From assembly GCF_030063135.1 (NCBI RefSeq), contig NZ_JASISO010000062.1, positions 1 to 36,710 of the forward strand: a DNA stretch of 36,710 nt, read 5' to 3'. The position numbers were made by a program, and so were the translations under genes. Shown piece after piece: positions 21,878-28,789 of the stretch (within the stretch, counting starts at the first letter, position 1; each line of letters starts with the position of its first letter). Below the pieces are notes generated by a model, which ran no database searches, was not told where the DNA came from, and worked only from the letters and a program-made list of their open reading frames with translations. This stretch comes from Streptomyces sp. G-G2 (GTDB taxonomy: Bacteria > Actinomycetota > Actinomycetes > Streptomycetales > Streptomycetaceae).

Positions 21878-22744
21878 ATGACGCCATCAGATGCCTCATC
21901 CGGAGCTTCCGCCGGTCGCTGGTCACGGCTCGACCGGCCGCCGCTGTCCGCCGGCGCGCTGCAGCGCGCCCTCGTGGTGCCCGGGGGGCTGTGGACCTCC
22001 GTGGAGGTGGCCGGGGCCACCGGGTCCACCAACACCGACCTGTCCGCGCGGGCCGCGAAGCTGCCCGAGGGGGCCGTGCTCGTCGCCGAGGAGCAGACCG
22101 CCGGGCGCGGGCGCCTCGACCGGAGCTGGACGGCGCCCGCGCGGTCCGGGCTGTTCTTCTCCGTACTGCTGCGGCCGGGGCCCGACGTGCCGGTCGAGCG
22201 GTGGGGGTGGCTGACCCTGCTCGCGGGGGTGGCCACCGCGACCGGGCTGTCCCGGGCCGCCGGGGTGGACACCGCCCTCAAGTGGCCCAACGACCTGCTG
22301 GTCACGGTCGACGGCGACGAGCGCAAGACCGGCGGCATCCTCGCCGAGCGCACCGGGGACGCGGTGGTCGTGGGCATCGGGCTGAACGTCTCGCTCACCG
22401 AGGACGAGCTGCCCGTGCCGACCGCCGGTTCGCTGCTGCTCGCCAAGGCCACCGTGACCGACCGGGACCCGCTGCTGAAGTCCGTACTGCGCTCCCTGGA
22501 GCAGTGGTACGAGCGCTGGCGGGCGGCGGGCGGGGACCCGGCGGCCAGCGGGCTGCAGGAGACGTACGCGGCGGGCTGCGCGACGCTGGGCAGGCACGTA
22601 CGGGCGGAGCTGCCGGGCGGCCGTCAGCTGACCGGAACGGCCGAAGCGGTGGACGCGGACGGGCGACTGGTGATCCGGACGGCCGAGGACACGCACGAGG
22701 CGGTGGGCGCCGGGGACGTCGTACACCTGCGGTCGGTCCATTAG
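21878..22744 (+). CDS. birA: Biotin--[acetyl-CoA-carboxylase] ligase
   Basis: A 288-residue biotin protein ligase that activates biotin with ATP and joins it to the AccA lysine. Motifs: GSTNTDLSARA, the biotinyl-AMP loop AEEQTAGRGRLDRSW, ARSGLFFSVLLRP, TALKWPNDLLV, KTGGILAE and VVVGIGLNVS. The C-terminal SH3-like domain has GGRQLTGTAEAVDADGRLVI. There is no N-terminal helix-turn-helix, so this is a mono-functional ligase that cannot act as a repressor, as usual in actinobacteria. The ATG at 21878 (MTPSDASS) is preferred over an upstream frame to 21788 because the promoter lies between. Divergent from pccB. Confidence 0.93.
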   Translation: MTPSDASSGASAGRWSRLDRPPLSAGALQRALVVPGGLWTSVEVAGATGSTNTDLSARAAKLPEGAVLVAEEQTAGRGRLDRSWTAPARSGLFFSVLLRPGPDVPVERWGWLTLLAGVATATGLSRAAGVDTALKWPNDLLVTVDGDERKTGGILAERTGDAVVVGIGLNVSLTEDELPVPTAGSLLLAKATVTDRDPLLKSVLRSLEQWYERWRAAGGDPAASGLQETYAAGCATLGRHVRAELPGGRQLTGTAEAVDADGRLVIRTAEDTHEAVGAGDVVHLRSVH

Positions 22745-22776
22745 GCGGTGAACAGCTGGTGGAGTGGGGAGTGAGC

Positions 22777-22794
22777 TACGGCACACCTGCCGTA
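22777..22794. promoter_or_regulatory. Inverted repeat TACGGC-N6-GCCGTA in the cya promoter region
   Basis: Six-bp arms with a 6-bp spacer, overlapping a TATGGT box (22793-22798) that could be the cya -10 element about 75 bp before the start codon. Placement suits a repressor. Confidence 0.45.
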
Positions 22795-22873
22795 TGGTTT
22801 AGGCGATCCCGGTGCTCGCGGTGATCAACCGGTTCGGCAGGGCAGTGCGCACGGAATGGACAGGAGGCGGCCC

Positions 22874-24088
22874 TTGACCGTCGACGACCCTACGTCCGGC
22901 ACGCCCGGCGAGTTCGGCGAGCCCGGAGAGTCCGGCGAAAACGGCTCCGGCACGACGAGCGGCCCCGGTACGCCGATCGGCCGCGACCAGCACACTCCCC
23001 ACCACGAGGTCGACCACACGGCCCAGCCCACGGCGGACCCGCTCGCCATCCGGCTGGAGCAGCTGATCCTGGGCGCCGAGCGCCGGTACACGCCCTTCCA
23101 GGCGGCCCGCAGCGCCGGGGTCTCGATGGAGCTGGCGTCCCGGTTCTGGCGGGCCATGGGCTTCGCGGACATCGGTCAGGCCAAGGCGCTCACCGAGGCC
23201 GACGTACTGGCCCTGCGCCGCCTCGCCGGCCTGGTGGAGGCCGGGCTGCTCAGCGAGCCGATGGCGGTCCAGGTGGCGCGCTCCACGGGGCAGACCACGG
23301 CGCGGCTGGCGGAATGGCAGATCGACTCCTTCCTGGAGGGGCTGACGGAGCCGCCGGAGCCGGGGATGACCCGTACGGAGGTCACGTACCCGCTGGTCGA
23401 GCTGCTGCTGCCGGAGCTGGAGGAGTTCCTCGTCTACGTGTGGCGGCGCCAGCTGGCGGCCGCGACCGGGCGGGTGGTGCAGGTCGCCGACGACGAGGAG
23501 ATGGTCGACCGGCGGCTCGCGGTGGGCTTCGCGGACCTGGTGGGCTTCACCCGGCTGACCCGGCGCCTGGAGGAGGAGGAGCTGGGCGAGCTGGTCGAGG
23601 CCTTCGAGACCACGGCCGCGGACCTGGTGGCCGCGCACGGCGGCAGGCTGATCAAGACCCTCGGCGACGAGGTGCTGTACTGCGCCGACGACGCGGCGAC
23701 GGCGGCGGAGATCGCTCTGCGGCTGATCGAGACGATGGAGCACGACCCGCAGATGCCGGAGCTGCGCGTCGGGATCGCCTTCGGCACGGTGACGACCCGG
23801 ATGGGCGACGTCTTCGGGACCACCGTGAACCTGGCCTCGCGGCTGACGTCGATAGCGCCCAAGGACGCGGTGCTCGTCGACGGGGCGATGGCCCAGGAGC
23901 TGGGCCGCACCGGGGCCTCACCGGTCTCGGAGAAGAAGGCGGCCGAGGCGGAGGCGGAGGCGGGCCCCGACGCGGCCGAGGTGACGTACCGGTTCGCGCT
24001 CCAGCCGATGTGGCAGCGGCCGGTGCGCGGACTGGGTGTCGTGGAGCCCTGGTTGCTGACCCGGCGGACACCTAAGATCCCTGGGTAA
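22874..24088 (+). CDS. cya: Class III adenylate cyclase
   Basis: A 404-residue soluble cyclase that makes cAMP from ATP. TTG 22874 (MTVDDPTSG) is chosen as start because AGGAGG ends 6 nt before it; the in-frame ATG at 22856 has no ribosome binding site and itself lies before that site. A disordered acidic and Gly-rich N-terminus (1-50) leads to a conserved helical region (LEQLILGAERRYTPFQAARS to FLVYVWRRQL). The cyclase domain begins at RRLAVGFADLVGFT (metal-binding Asp), then KTLGDEVLYC (second metal Asp, substrate Lys) and VFGTTVNLASRLTS with the transition-state Asn and Arg. It ends near VVEPWLLTRR. Streptomyces cya is needed for normal germination and development. Followed closely by the enoyl-CoA hydratase gene. 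Confidence 0.93.
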   Translation: MTVDDPTSGTPGEFGEPGESGENGSGTTSGPGTPIGRDQHTPHHEVDHTAQPTADPLAIRLEQLILGAERRYTPFQAARSAGVSMELASRFWRAMGFADIGQAKALTEADVLALRRLAGLVEAGLLSEPMAVQVARSTGQTTARLAEWQIDSFLEGLTEPPEPGMTRTEVTYPLVELLLPELEEFLVYVWRRQLAAATGRVVQVADDEEMVDRRLAVGFADLVGFTRLTRRLEEEELGELVEAFETTAADLVAAHGGRLIKTLGDEVLYCADDAATAAEIALRLIETMEHDPQMPELRVGIAFGTVTTRMGDVFGTTVNLASRLTSIAPKDAVLVDGAMAQELGRTGASPVSEKKAAEAEAEAGPDAAEVTYRFALQPMWQRPVRGLGVVEPWLLTRRTPKIPG

Positions 24089-24097
24089 CGTTCGTTA
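24086..24097. promoter_or_regulatory. Inverted repeat TAACG-TT-CGTTA between cya and the hydratase gene
   Basis: Five-bp arms overlap the cya stop codon and lie about 20 bp before the hydratase start. A TAAGAT box (24073-24078) stands just upstream, so the repeat would cover the start of a hydratase transcript. The form is that of a TetR-type operator; this is inferred. Confidence 0.4.
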
Positions 24098-24117
24098 ACC
24101 AGGAGGGTGTGGGCGCT

Positions 24118-24927
24118 GTGGACGAGGTCCGGTTCGGGGAGTTCATCGCGGTACGGCGTCACGGGGACGGCGGCGGTGTGGCCGAGCTGGTCCTGGACCG
24201 GCCCAAGGCCATGAACGCCGTCTCGGACGCCCTGGCGCGCTCGCTGGGAGCGGCCTGCGCGGCGCTGGCCGCCGATGCCGGGGTCCGGGTCGTCGTCCTC
24301 ACCTCCACGCACGAGCGGGCCTTCTGCGTGGGCGCCGACCTCAAGGAACGCAACTCGCTCACCGATGCCGAGCTGGCCGCCCGGCGGCCCGCCTCGCGCG
24401 GTGCGTACGGGGGCGTGCTCGCCCTCCCGATGCCGACGATCGCGGCGGTGCACGGGTTCGCCCTCGGCGGGGGCTTCGAGCTGGCCCTGTCCTGCGATGT
24501 GATCGTGGCCGACGAGACGGCGGTGGTGGGGCTGCCCGAGGTGTCGGTGGGCGTGATCCCGGGCGGCGGCGGTACGCAGCTGCTGCCGCGGCGGGTCGGC
24601 GCGGCCCGGGCGGCGGAGCTGATCTTCACGGCGCGGCGGGTGGAGGCGGCGGAGGCCCTGTCGCTGGGCCTGGTCGAGTCCGTCGTCCCGGCGGGCACGG
24701 ACCGCGAGGCGGCCCTCGCGCTGGCCGCGCGGATGGCGGCGAACTCCCCGGTGGGCCTGCGGGCGGCCAAGCGGGCGCTGCGGCTGGGCCACGGGCTCGA
24801 CCTGGCGGCCGGGCTGGACGTGGAGGACGCGGCGTGGTGGGGCGTGGCGTTCTCTGCGGACCGGGCGGAGGGGGTGGCGGCGTTCAACGAGAAGCGCAAG
24901 CCGGACTGGCCGGGGGCGCGGGCCTGA
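24118..24927 (+). CDS. Enoyl-CoA hydratase/isomerase (crotonase family)
   Basis: A 269-residue crotonase. Key parts: RPKAMNAVSDALARSLG, the first oxyanion-hole loop AFCVGADLKERN, the second oxyanion segment HGFALGGGFELALSCD, VGLPEVSVGVIPGGGGTQLL with the usual catalytic Glu, and AFNEKRKPDWPGA at the end. It likely hydrates 2-enoyl-CoA in fatty acid or amino acid breakdown; the substrate is unknown. Two GTGs are possible: 24118 is preferred because AGGAGG is 11 nt away, against only 2 nt for the GTG at 24109. It follows cya by 29 bp and could be co-transcribed or driven by its own promoter. Confidence 0.9.
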   Translation: MDEVRFGEFIAVRRHGDGGGVAELVLDRPKAMNAVSDALARSLGAACAALAADAGVRVVVLTSTHERAFCVGADLKERNSLTDAELAARRPASRGAYGGVLALPMPTIAAVHGFALGGGFELALSCDVIVADETAVVGLPEVSVGVIPGGGGTQLLPRRVGAARAAELIFTARRVEAAEALSLGLVESVVPAGTDREAALALAARMAANSPVGLRAAKRALRLGHGLDLAAGLDVEDAAWWGVAFSADRAEGVAAFNEKRKPDWPGARA

Positions 24928-24984
24928 GTCGCGGCCCGGCCCCTGGCCGGGCCGCGCCCGGGGTCGCTTCTCGGGGCTCCGCCC

Positions 24985-25095
24985 CGAACCCCGCGCCTCA
25001 AACGCCGGCGAGGCTGAAGTTGCCCGGCTGGGCGGGGGTCGGCCCCGCGGGGCTGGATGTGGCCCGAGGGGCCGGCGGGGCTGGGGGTGGCGCAG
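24985..25095. repeat. Dispersed intergenic repeat (CCTCAAACGCCGGCGAGGCTGA type)
   Basis: The block CCTCAAACGCCGGCG followed by GGCTGAAGTTGCCCGG near 24996-25026 is the same dispersed element as at 6605-6635. Degenerate GGGGCTGG units follow to about 25090. It fills the gap between the hydratase gene and the GGDEF gene and probably acts as a terminator. Confidence 0.6.
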
Positions 25096-25124
25096 GGGAG
25101 GGGACGGAAAAGGGGGATATTGCC

Positions 25125-25130
25125 TAGTCT
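25125..25130 (+). promoter_or_regulatory. -10 box of the GGDEF gene (leaderless)
   Basis: TAGTCT is followed by 6 nt (GGGAGG) and then ATG 25137. The GGGAGG touches the ATG, too close for a normal Shine-Dalgarno. Confidence 0.55.
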
Positions 25131-25136
25131 GGGAGG

Positions 25137-26246
25137 ATGGGAGTTGATCGGCGGCTGCGGGCCGTGGTGGGACTCGCGCAGGCCATGGCGGCCGCGCACA
25201 TGCCGCGCGACTCCGTGCGCGCGGCGGCCCGCGGGGCGCGGCTGGCGATGGACGGTTCCTTCGCCGCCATCTCCGCCTGGGAGCGCGAGCACGGCCGGTT
25301 GCGGGTGCTCGTCAACGAGGGGGAGCGCCGGCCGGGCGAGGAGGAGTTCCCCGCGGACGAGTCGTACCCCGTGCACGACTTCCCCGAGATCACCGAGTTC
25401 CTCCACGAGCGCTGGGCCGGCGGCGGCGGCCCCCACGCCTGGGTGGAGCACGCGGGCGGCGGCCTCCCCGGCCGTCGCGGCGAGGTGCTCCGCCGCCGGG
25501 GCCGCGGTACCTGTGTGGTCGCCCCCATCGTGCTCAGCGGTCGCGCCTGGGGCGAGCTGTACGTCGCCCGGGACGAGGGGCTGCCGGACTTCGACGAGGA
25601 CGACGCCGAGTTCGCGACCGTACTGGCGGCCGTGGTCGCCGCCGGACTCGCCCAGAACGAACGCCTGGAAGAGGCCCGCGCGCTCGCCTTCACCGACCCC
25701 CTCACCGGCCTCGCCAACCGGCGGGCCGTCGACATGCGGCTCGACGAGGCGCTGGAGGAGCACCGCGCCAAGGGCGCCGTGGTCAGCCTGGTCGTGTGCG
25801 ACCTCAACGGGCTCAAGAAGGTCAACGACACCTTCGGGCACGCCATGGGCGACCGGCTGCTCGAACGCTTCGGGTCGGTGCTGAGCCTGTGCGGGGCCAT
25901 ACTGCCCGGCGCGCTGGTGGCCCGCCTCGGCGGTGACGAGTTCTGCCTGGTGAGCGTGGGTCCGTCGGCCGACGAGGTGGTCCGGGTCACCGAGGAGCTG
26001 TGCCTGCGGGCCGCCGAGCTGGAGCTGGGTGAAGGAGTGGCCTGCGGGGTCGCCTCGACCGGCGACGACATCGGTCAGGTGCAGTCCTCGCGGCGGCTGT
26101 TCCGGCTCGCGGACGCCGCCCAGTACAAGGCGAAGGCGGCCCGGCTGCCCAAACCGGTGGTGGCCGGGCGGGACACGGCCGTGATGCGCCTCGCCGACAC
26201 CCCGCCCCCCGGATCCGGCGAACGCCGCCGCTTCCGGGGCCGGTGA
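25137..26246 (+). CDS. cdgE: GAF-GGDEF diguanylate cyclase-type protein (CdgE-like)
   Basis: A 369-residue cytoplasmic protein. An N-terminal GAF-like sensor domain (about 1-175) contains AMDGSFAAISAWERE, CVVAPIVLSGRAWGELYVAR and an end helix. The GGDEF domain follows (about 180-340): AFTDPLTGLANRRAVD, VVCDLNGLKKVNDTFGHAMGD, the active-site GGDEF at 265-269 (ARLGGDEF) and the later AAQYKAKAA. The active site is intact, so c-di-GMP synthesis is expected. The RxxD inhibitory site, which should stand 5 residues before GGDEF, is absent (LPGA there). The symbol rests on recalled synteny with SCO4931. A flexible Arg-rich tail follows. The start looks leaderless. Confidence 0.88.
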   Translation: MGVDRRLRAVVGLAQAMAAAHMPRDSVRAAARGARLAMDGSFAAISAWEREHGRLRVLVNEGERRPGEEEFPADESYPVHDFPEITEFLHERWAGGGGPHAWVEHAGGGLPGRRGEVLRRRGRGTCVVAPIVLSGRAWGELYVARDEGLPDFDEDDAEFATVLAAVVAAGLAQNERLEEARALAFTDPLTGLANRRAVDMRLDEALEEHRAKGAVVSLVVCDLNGLKKVNDTFGHAMGDRLLERFGSVLSLCGAILPGALVARLGGDEFCLVSVGPSADEVVRVTEELCLRAAELELGEGVACGVASTGDDIGQVQSSRRLFRLADAAQYKAKAARLPKPVVAGRDTAVMRLADTPPPGSGERRRFRGR

Positions 26247-26291
26247 AGGGGCCCCGGCCACAGCACTAGTGACATGTTGGGATTCAGTCCG

Positions 26292-26297
26292 TAGGGT
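26292..26297 (+). promoter_or_regulatory. -10 box of hutH (leaderless)
   Basis: TAGGGT is followed by 7 nt and then ATG 26305. The perfect palindrome CACTAGTG (26264-26271) lies near the expected -35 position. Confidence 0.5.
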
Positions 26298-26304
26298 GCT
26301 GAAT

Positions 26305-27852
26305 ATGGATATGCACACTGTCGTGGTGGGGACGTCGGGGACCACCGCCGAGGACGTCATCGCCGTCGCCCGCCAGGGCGCGCGCGTCGAGCTGTCCGCC
26401 GAGGCGGTCGACGCCCTCGCCCGGGCCCGCGCCGTCGTGGACGCCCTCGCCGCCAAGCCCGAGCCCGTCTACGGGGTGTCCACCGGCTTCGGCGCCCTCG
26501 CCTCCCGGCACATCAGCCCCGAACTGCGCGCCCAGCTCCAGCGCAACATCGTCCGCTCGCACGCCGCGGGCATGGGCCCGCGCGTCGAGCGCGAGGTGGT
26601 CCGCGCCCTGATGTTCCTGCGGCTCAAGACGCTCGCCTCCGGGCACACCGGGGTCCGCCCCGGGGTCGCCCAGACCATGGCCGACGTCCTGAACGCGGGC
26701 ATCACCCCGGTCGTCCACGAGTACGGCTCGCTCGGCTGCTCCGGCGACCTCGCGCCGCTCTCGCACTGCGCGCTCACCCTCATGGGCGAAGGCGACGCGG
26801 AAGGTCCCGACGGGGTGGTCCGCCCCGCCGGGGAGCTGCTCGCCGAGGCCGGGATCACGCCCGTGGAGCTGCGCGAGAAGGAGGGCCTGGCCCTCCTCAA
26901 CGGCACGGACGGCATGCTCGGCATGCTCGTCATGGCCATCGCCGACCTGAAGAAGCTCTACACCTCGGCCGACATCACCGCCGCGCTCTCGCTGGAGGCG
27001 CTGCTCGGCACCGAGAAGGTCCTCGCGCCCGAGCTGCACGCCATCCGCCCGCACCCCGGGCAGGGCGCCTCCGCCGCGAACATGGCGGCCGTACTGAAGG
27101 ACTCCGGGCTCACCGGGCACTTCCAGGAGGAGTCGGCGCCGCGCGTGCAGGACGCGTACTCCGTGCGCTGCGCCCCGCAGGTCGCGGGCGCCGGACGGGA
27201 CACGATCACGCACGCCGCCCTGGTCGCCTCGCGCGAGCTGGCCGCCGCCGTCGACAACCCGGTGGTGCTGCCGGACGGGCGCGTGGAGTCCAACGGCAAC
27301 TTCCACGGGGCGCCCGTGGCCTACGTGCTCGACTTCCTGGCCATCGTCGCCGCCGACCTCGGTTCGATCGCCGAGCGGCGCACCGACCGGCTGCTGGACA
27401 AGAACCGCTCGCACGGGCTGCCGCCGTTCCTCGCGGACGACGCCGGTGTGGACTCCGGTCTGATGATCGCCCAGTACACGCAGGCCGCGCTGGTCAGTGA
27501 GATGAAGCGGCTCGCCGTACCGGCCTCCGCCGACTCGATCCCGTCCTCCGCGATGCAGGAGGACCACGTCTCCATGGGCTGGTCCGCCGCCCGCAAGCTG
27601 CGCACCTCGGTCGACAACCTGACCCGGATCGTCGCCATCGAGCTGTACGCCGCCACCCGGGCCATCGAGCTGCGCCACGGGCTCACCCCCGCCCCGGCCA
27701 GCCGGGCCGCGATCGCCGCCGCGCGGGCGGCGGGCGTGCAGGGCCCCGGTCCGGACCGTTTCCTCGCCCCGGACCTGGCCGCGGCGGACGCGTTCATCCG
27801 TTCGGGTGCCCTGCTGGAAGCCGTGGAACCGGTGACCGGTCCGCTCGCCTGA
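26305..27852 (+). CDS. hutH: Histidine ammonia-lyase
   Basis: A 515-residue ammonia-lyase that removes ammonia from L-histidine to give urocanate, the first step of histidine use. Family motifs: EPVYGVSTGFGALA with the catalytic Tyr, QRNIVRSHAAGMG, and SLGCSGDLAPLSH, where Cys145-Ser146-Gly147 cyclise to the MIO cofactor. Later come NGTDGMLGML, RPHPGQGASAAN, QDAYSVRCAPQVAG, ESNGNFHG and SMQEDHVSMGW-like SAMQEDHVSMGW. The MIO triad has Cys where most enzymes have Ala; the family pattern allows this. The start is ATG 26305 (MDMHTVVV), leaderless; the upstream frame to 26269 crosses the promoter. No other hut gene is nearby, as is usual in Streptomyces. Confidence 0.95.
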   Translation: MDMHTVVVGTSGTTAEDVIAVARQGARVELSAEAVDALARARAVVDALAAKPEPVYGVSTGFGALASRHISPELRAQLQRNIVRSHAAGMGPRVEREVVRALMFLRLKTLASGHTGVRPGVAQTMADVLNAGITPVVHEYGSLGCSGDLAPLSHCALTLMGEGDAEGPDGVVRPAGELLAEAGITPVELREKEGLALLNGTDGMLGMLVMAIADLKKLYTSADITAALSLEALLGTEKVLAPELHAIRPHPGQGASAANMAAVLKDSGLTGHFQEESAPRVQDAYSVRCAPQVAGAGRDTITHAALVASRELAAAVDNPVVLPDGRVESNGNFHGAPVAYVLDFLAIVAADLGSIAERRTDRLLDKNRSHGLPPFLADDAGVDSGLMIAQYTQAALVSEMKRLAVPASADSIPSSAMQEDHVSMGWSAARKLRTSVDNLTRIVAIELYAATRAIELRHGLTPAPASRAAIAAARAAGVQGPGPDRFLAPDLAAADAFIRSGALLEAVEPVTGPLA

Positions 27853-27871
27853 TCACCCGTACGCACGTCAG

Positions 27872-27893
27872 GGGCCGCCCCTCGGGGCGGCCC
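27872..27893. terminator. Bidirectional terminator after hutH
   Basis: A perfect 10-bp stem GGGCCGCCCC (27872-27881) with 27884-27893, tight loop, between hutH and a convergent gene. Confidence 0.8.
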
Positions 27894-27902
27894 TTCGGCG
27901 TG

Positions 27903-28196
27903 TCAGCGGCCGGTACGGGCCCGGCGCGCGGAGAAGGCCACGAATCCGGCGCCGACCCCCAGGCAGAGCGTGCCGCCCAGCAGGTACGGGCCGGTGTCCG
28001 CGCCGCCGGTGTCCGCGAGCAGGAGCGGGGACGCGGTCTCGTCCGCGCTCAGGACCCGGGTGTTCGCGTTGGCGGGCGGGGCCGGGGCCGGATCCGCGGG
28101 GGACGGGGAGGCGGCCCCGGCCGACGGGACGAACCAGAGGGCGCCGAGCAGAGTGGTCGCCCCGAGGGCGGTGAGCAGCGGTCGACGTGCGGACAC
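27903..28196 (-). CDS. Small LAXTG-type cell-wall-anchored protein
   Basis: A 97-residue exported protein. A signal peptide (1-28; LLTALGATTLLGALWF, ending SAGA) is followed by a short Ala/Pro-rich mature segment of about 35 residues. Then come LADTG (in SPLLLADTGGADTG), a hydrophobic stretch (YLLGGTLCLGVGAGFVAF) and a basic tail (SARRARTGR). LADTG fits LAXTG, the motif of actinobacterial class E sortases. The mature part is very short, so it may act as a stalk or as a small surface peptide. The start is GTG with AAGGGGG upstream. It is convergent with hutH and divergent from the acidic protein gene at 28305. No class E sortase is encoded in the window. Confidence 0.8.
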   Translation of the reverse strand: MSARRPLLTALGATTLLGALWFVPSAGAASPSPADPAPAPPANANTRVLSADETASPLLLADTGGADTGPYLLGGTLCLGVGAGFVAFSARRARTGR

Positions 28197-28291
28197 AGTT
28201 CGATCCCCCTTGTGGCAGCAGCGAATTGGCCGTGTGGGCAGATGCTAATGAAAGGGGGCGGGTCGTGGGAAACCCGGGGGTTCGCGCCCCT

Positions 28292-28297
28292 TACCCT
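28292..28297 (+). promoter_or_regulatory. -10 box of the acidic protein gene (leaderless)
   Basis: TACCCT is followed by 7 nt (CCCTCGT) and then ATG 28305. AACCC-GG-GGGTT lies upstream near the -35 position (about 28271-28282). Confidence 0.5.
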
Positions 28298-28304
28298 CCC
28301 TCGT

Positions 28305-28646
28305 ATGAACGCTTCTGATGAATCACGGTACGTACGGCTTCGGGTGGATTTGGTGCTGGAGGTTCCGGATCCGGAGGCCCTCACCGGAGCCGCCCTCGCG
28401 CACATCAAGGCCGACGAGTTCATGCCCGAGGAGGAGCGCGGGCACGCGGAGGCGGCCGTCCGGGAGGACGCCGCGGAGGCCTTGGCCTACCTCGTCGACC
28501 CCACTGACCTGGTCGCGGAGATCCCCGGGGTGGAGCTGGCGCAGGCTTCCTGGAGCACGGAGCCCGTCGAATACGACCCCGAGTCCATGGAGTGGGACCT
28601 CGACGAGGAAGATGGGGACTTCGACGAAGCGGACGACAGCGCCTGA
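28305..28646 (+). CDS. Small acidic cytoplasmic protein, unknown function
   Basis: A 113-residue protein with no signal peptide or helix pattern for the membrane. The first half reads YVRLRVDLVLEVPDPEALTG, then ALAHIKADEFMPEEERGHAE and AALAYLV-like AEALAYLVDPTDLVAEIPGV. The tail is strongly acidic (MEWDLDEEDGDFDEADDSA). No catalytic motif is recognised. It may be a small adaptor or partner protein, but there is no evidence for a specific role. The ATG at 28305 is favoured by the leaderless-type promoter. It lies between the LAXTG gene and the L,D-transpeptidase gene, each with its own signals. Confidence 0.75.
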   Translation: MNASDESRYVRLRVDLVLEVPDPEALTGAALAHIKADEFMPEEERGHAEAAVREDAAEALAYLVDPTDLVAEIPGVELAQASWSTEPVEYDPESMEWDLDEEDGDFDEADDSA

Positions 28647-28726
28647 CCGTGGGGTTGCCCACATCCGAACGGATCGTGGAACCGAACCGGAACGTTAACG
28701 CGTTGTAAGGAAGAGGCAGGCGTCGA

Positions 28727-28750
28727 GGCAGGGGAGCGCGCTCCCCTGCC
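28727..28750. promoter_or_regulatory. Perfect 24-bp palindrome upstream of the L,D-transpeptidase gene
   Basis: Half-site GGCAGGGGAGCG. It lies 39 nt before the GTG start. With no loop it would fold as a tight hairpin in the 5' leader or serve as an operator; it may also end transcription from the gene at 28305. Confidence 0.5.
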
Positions 28751-28789
28751 CTGCTGATGCTCGGTGTTCCGGCAACGATGGAGTGACCT

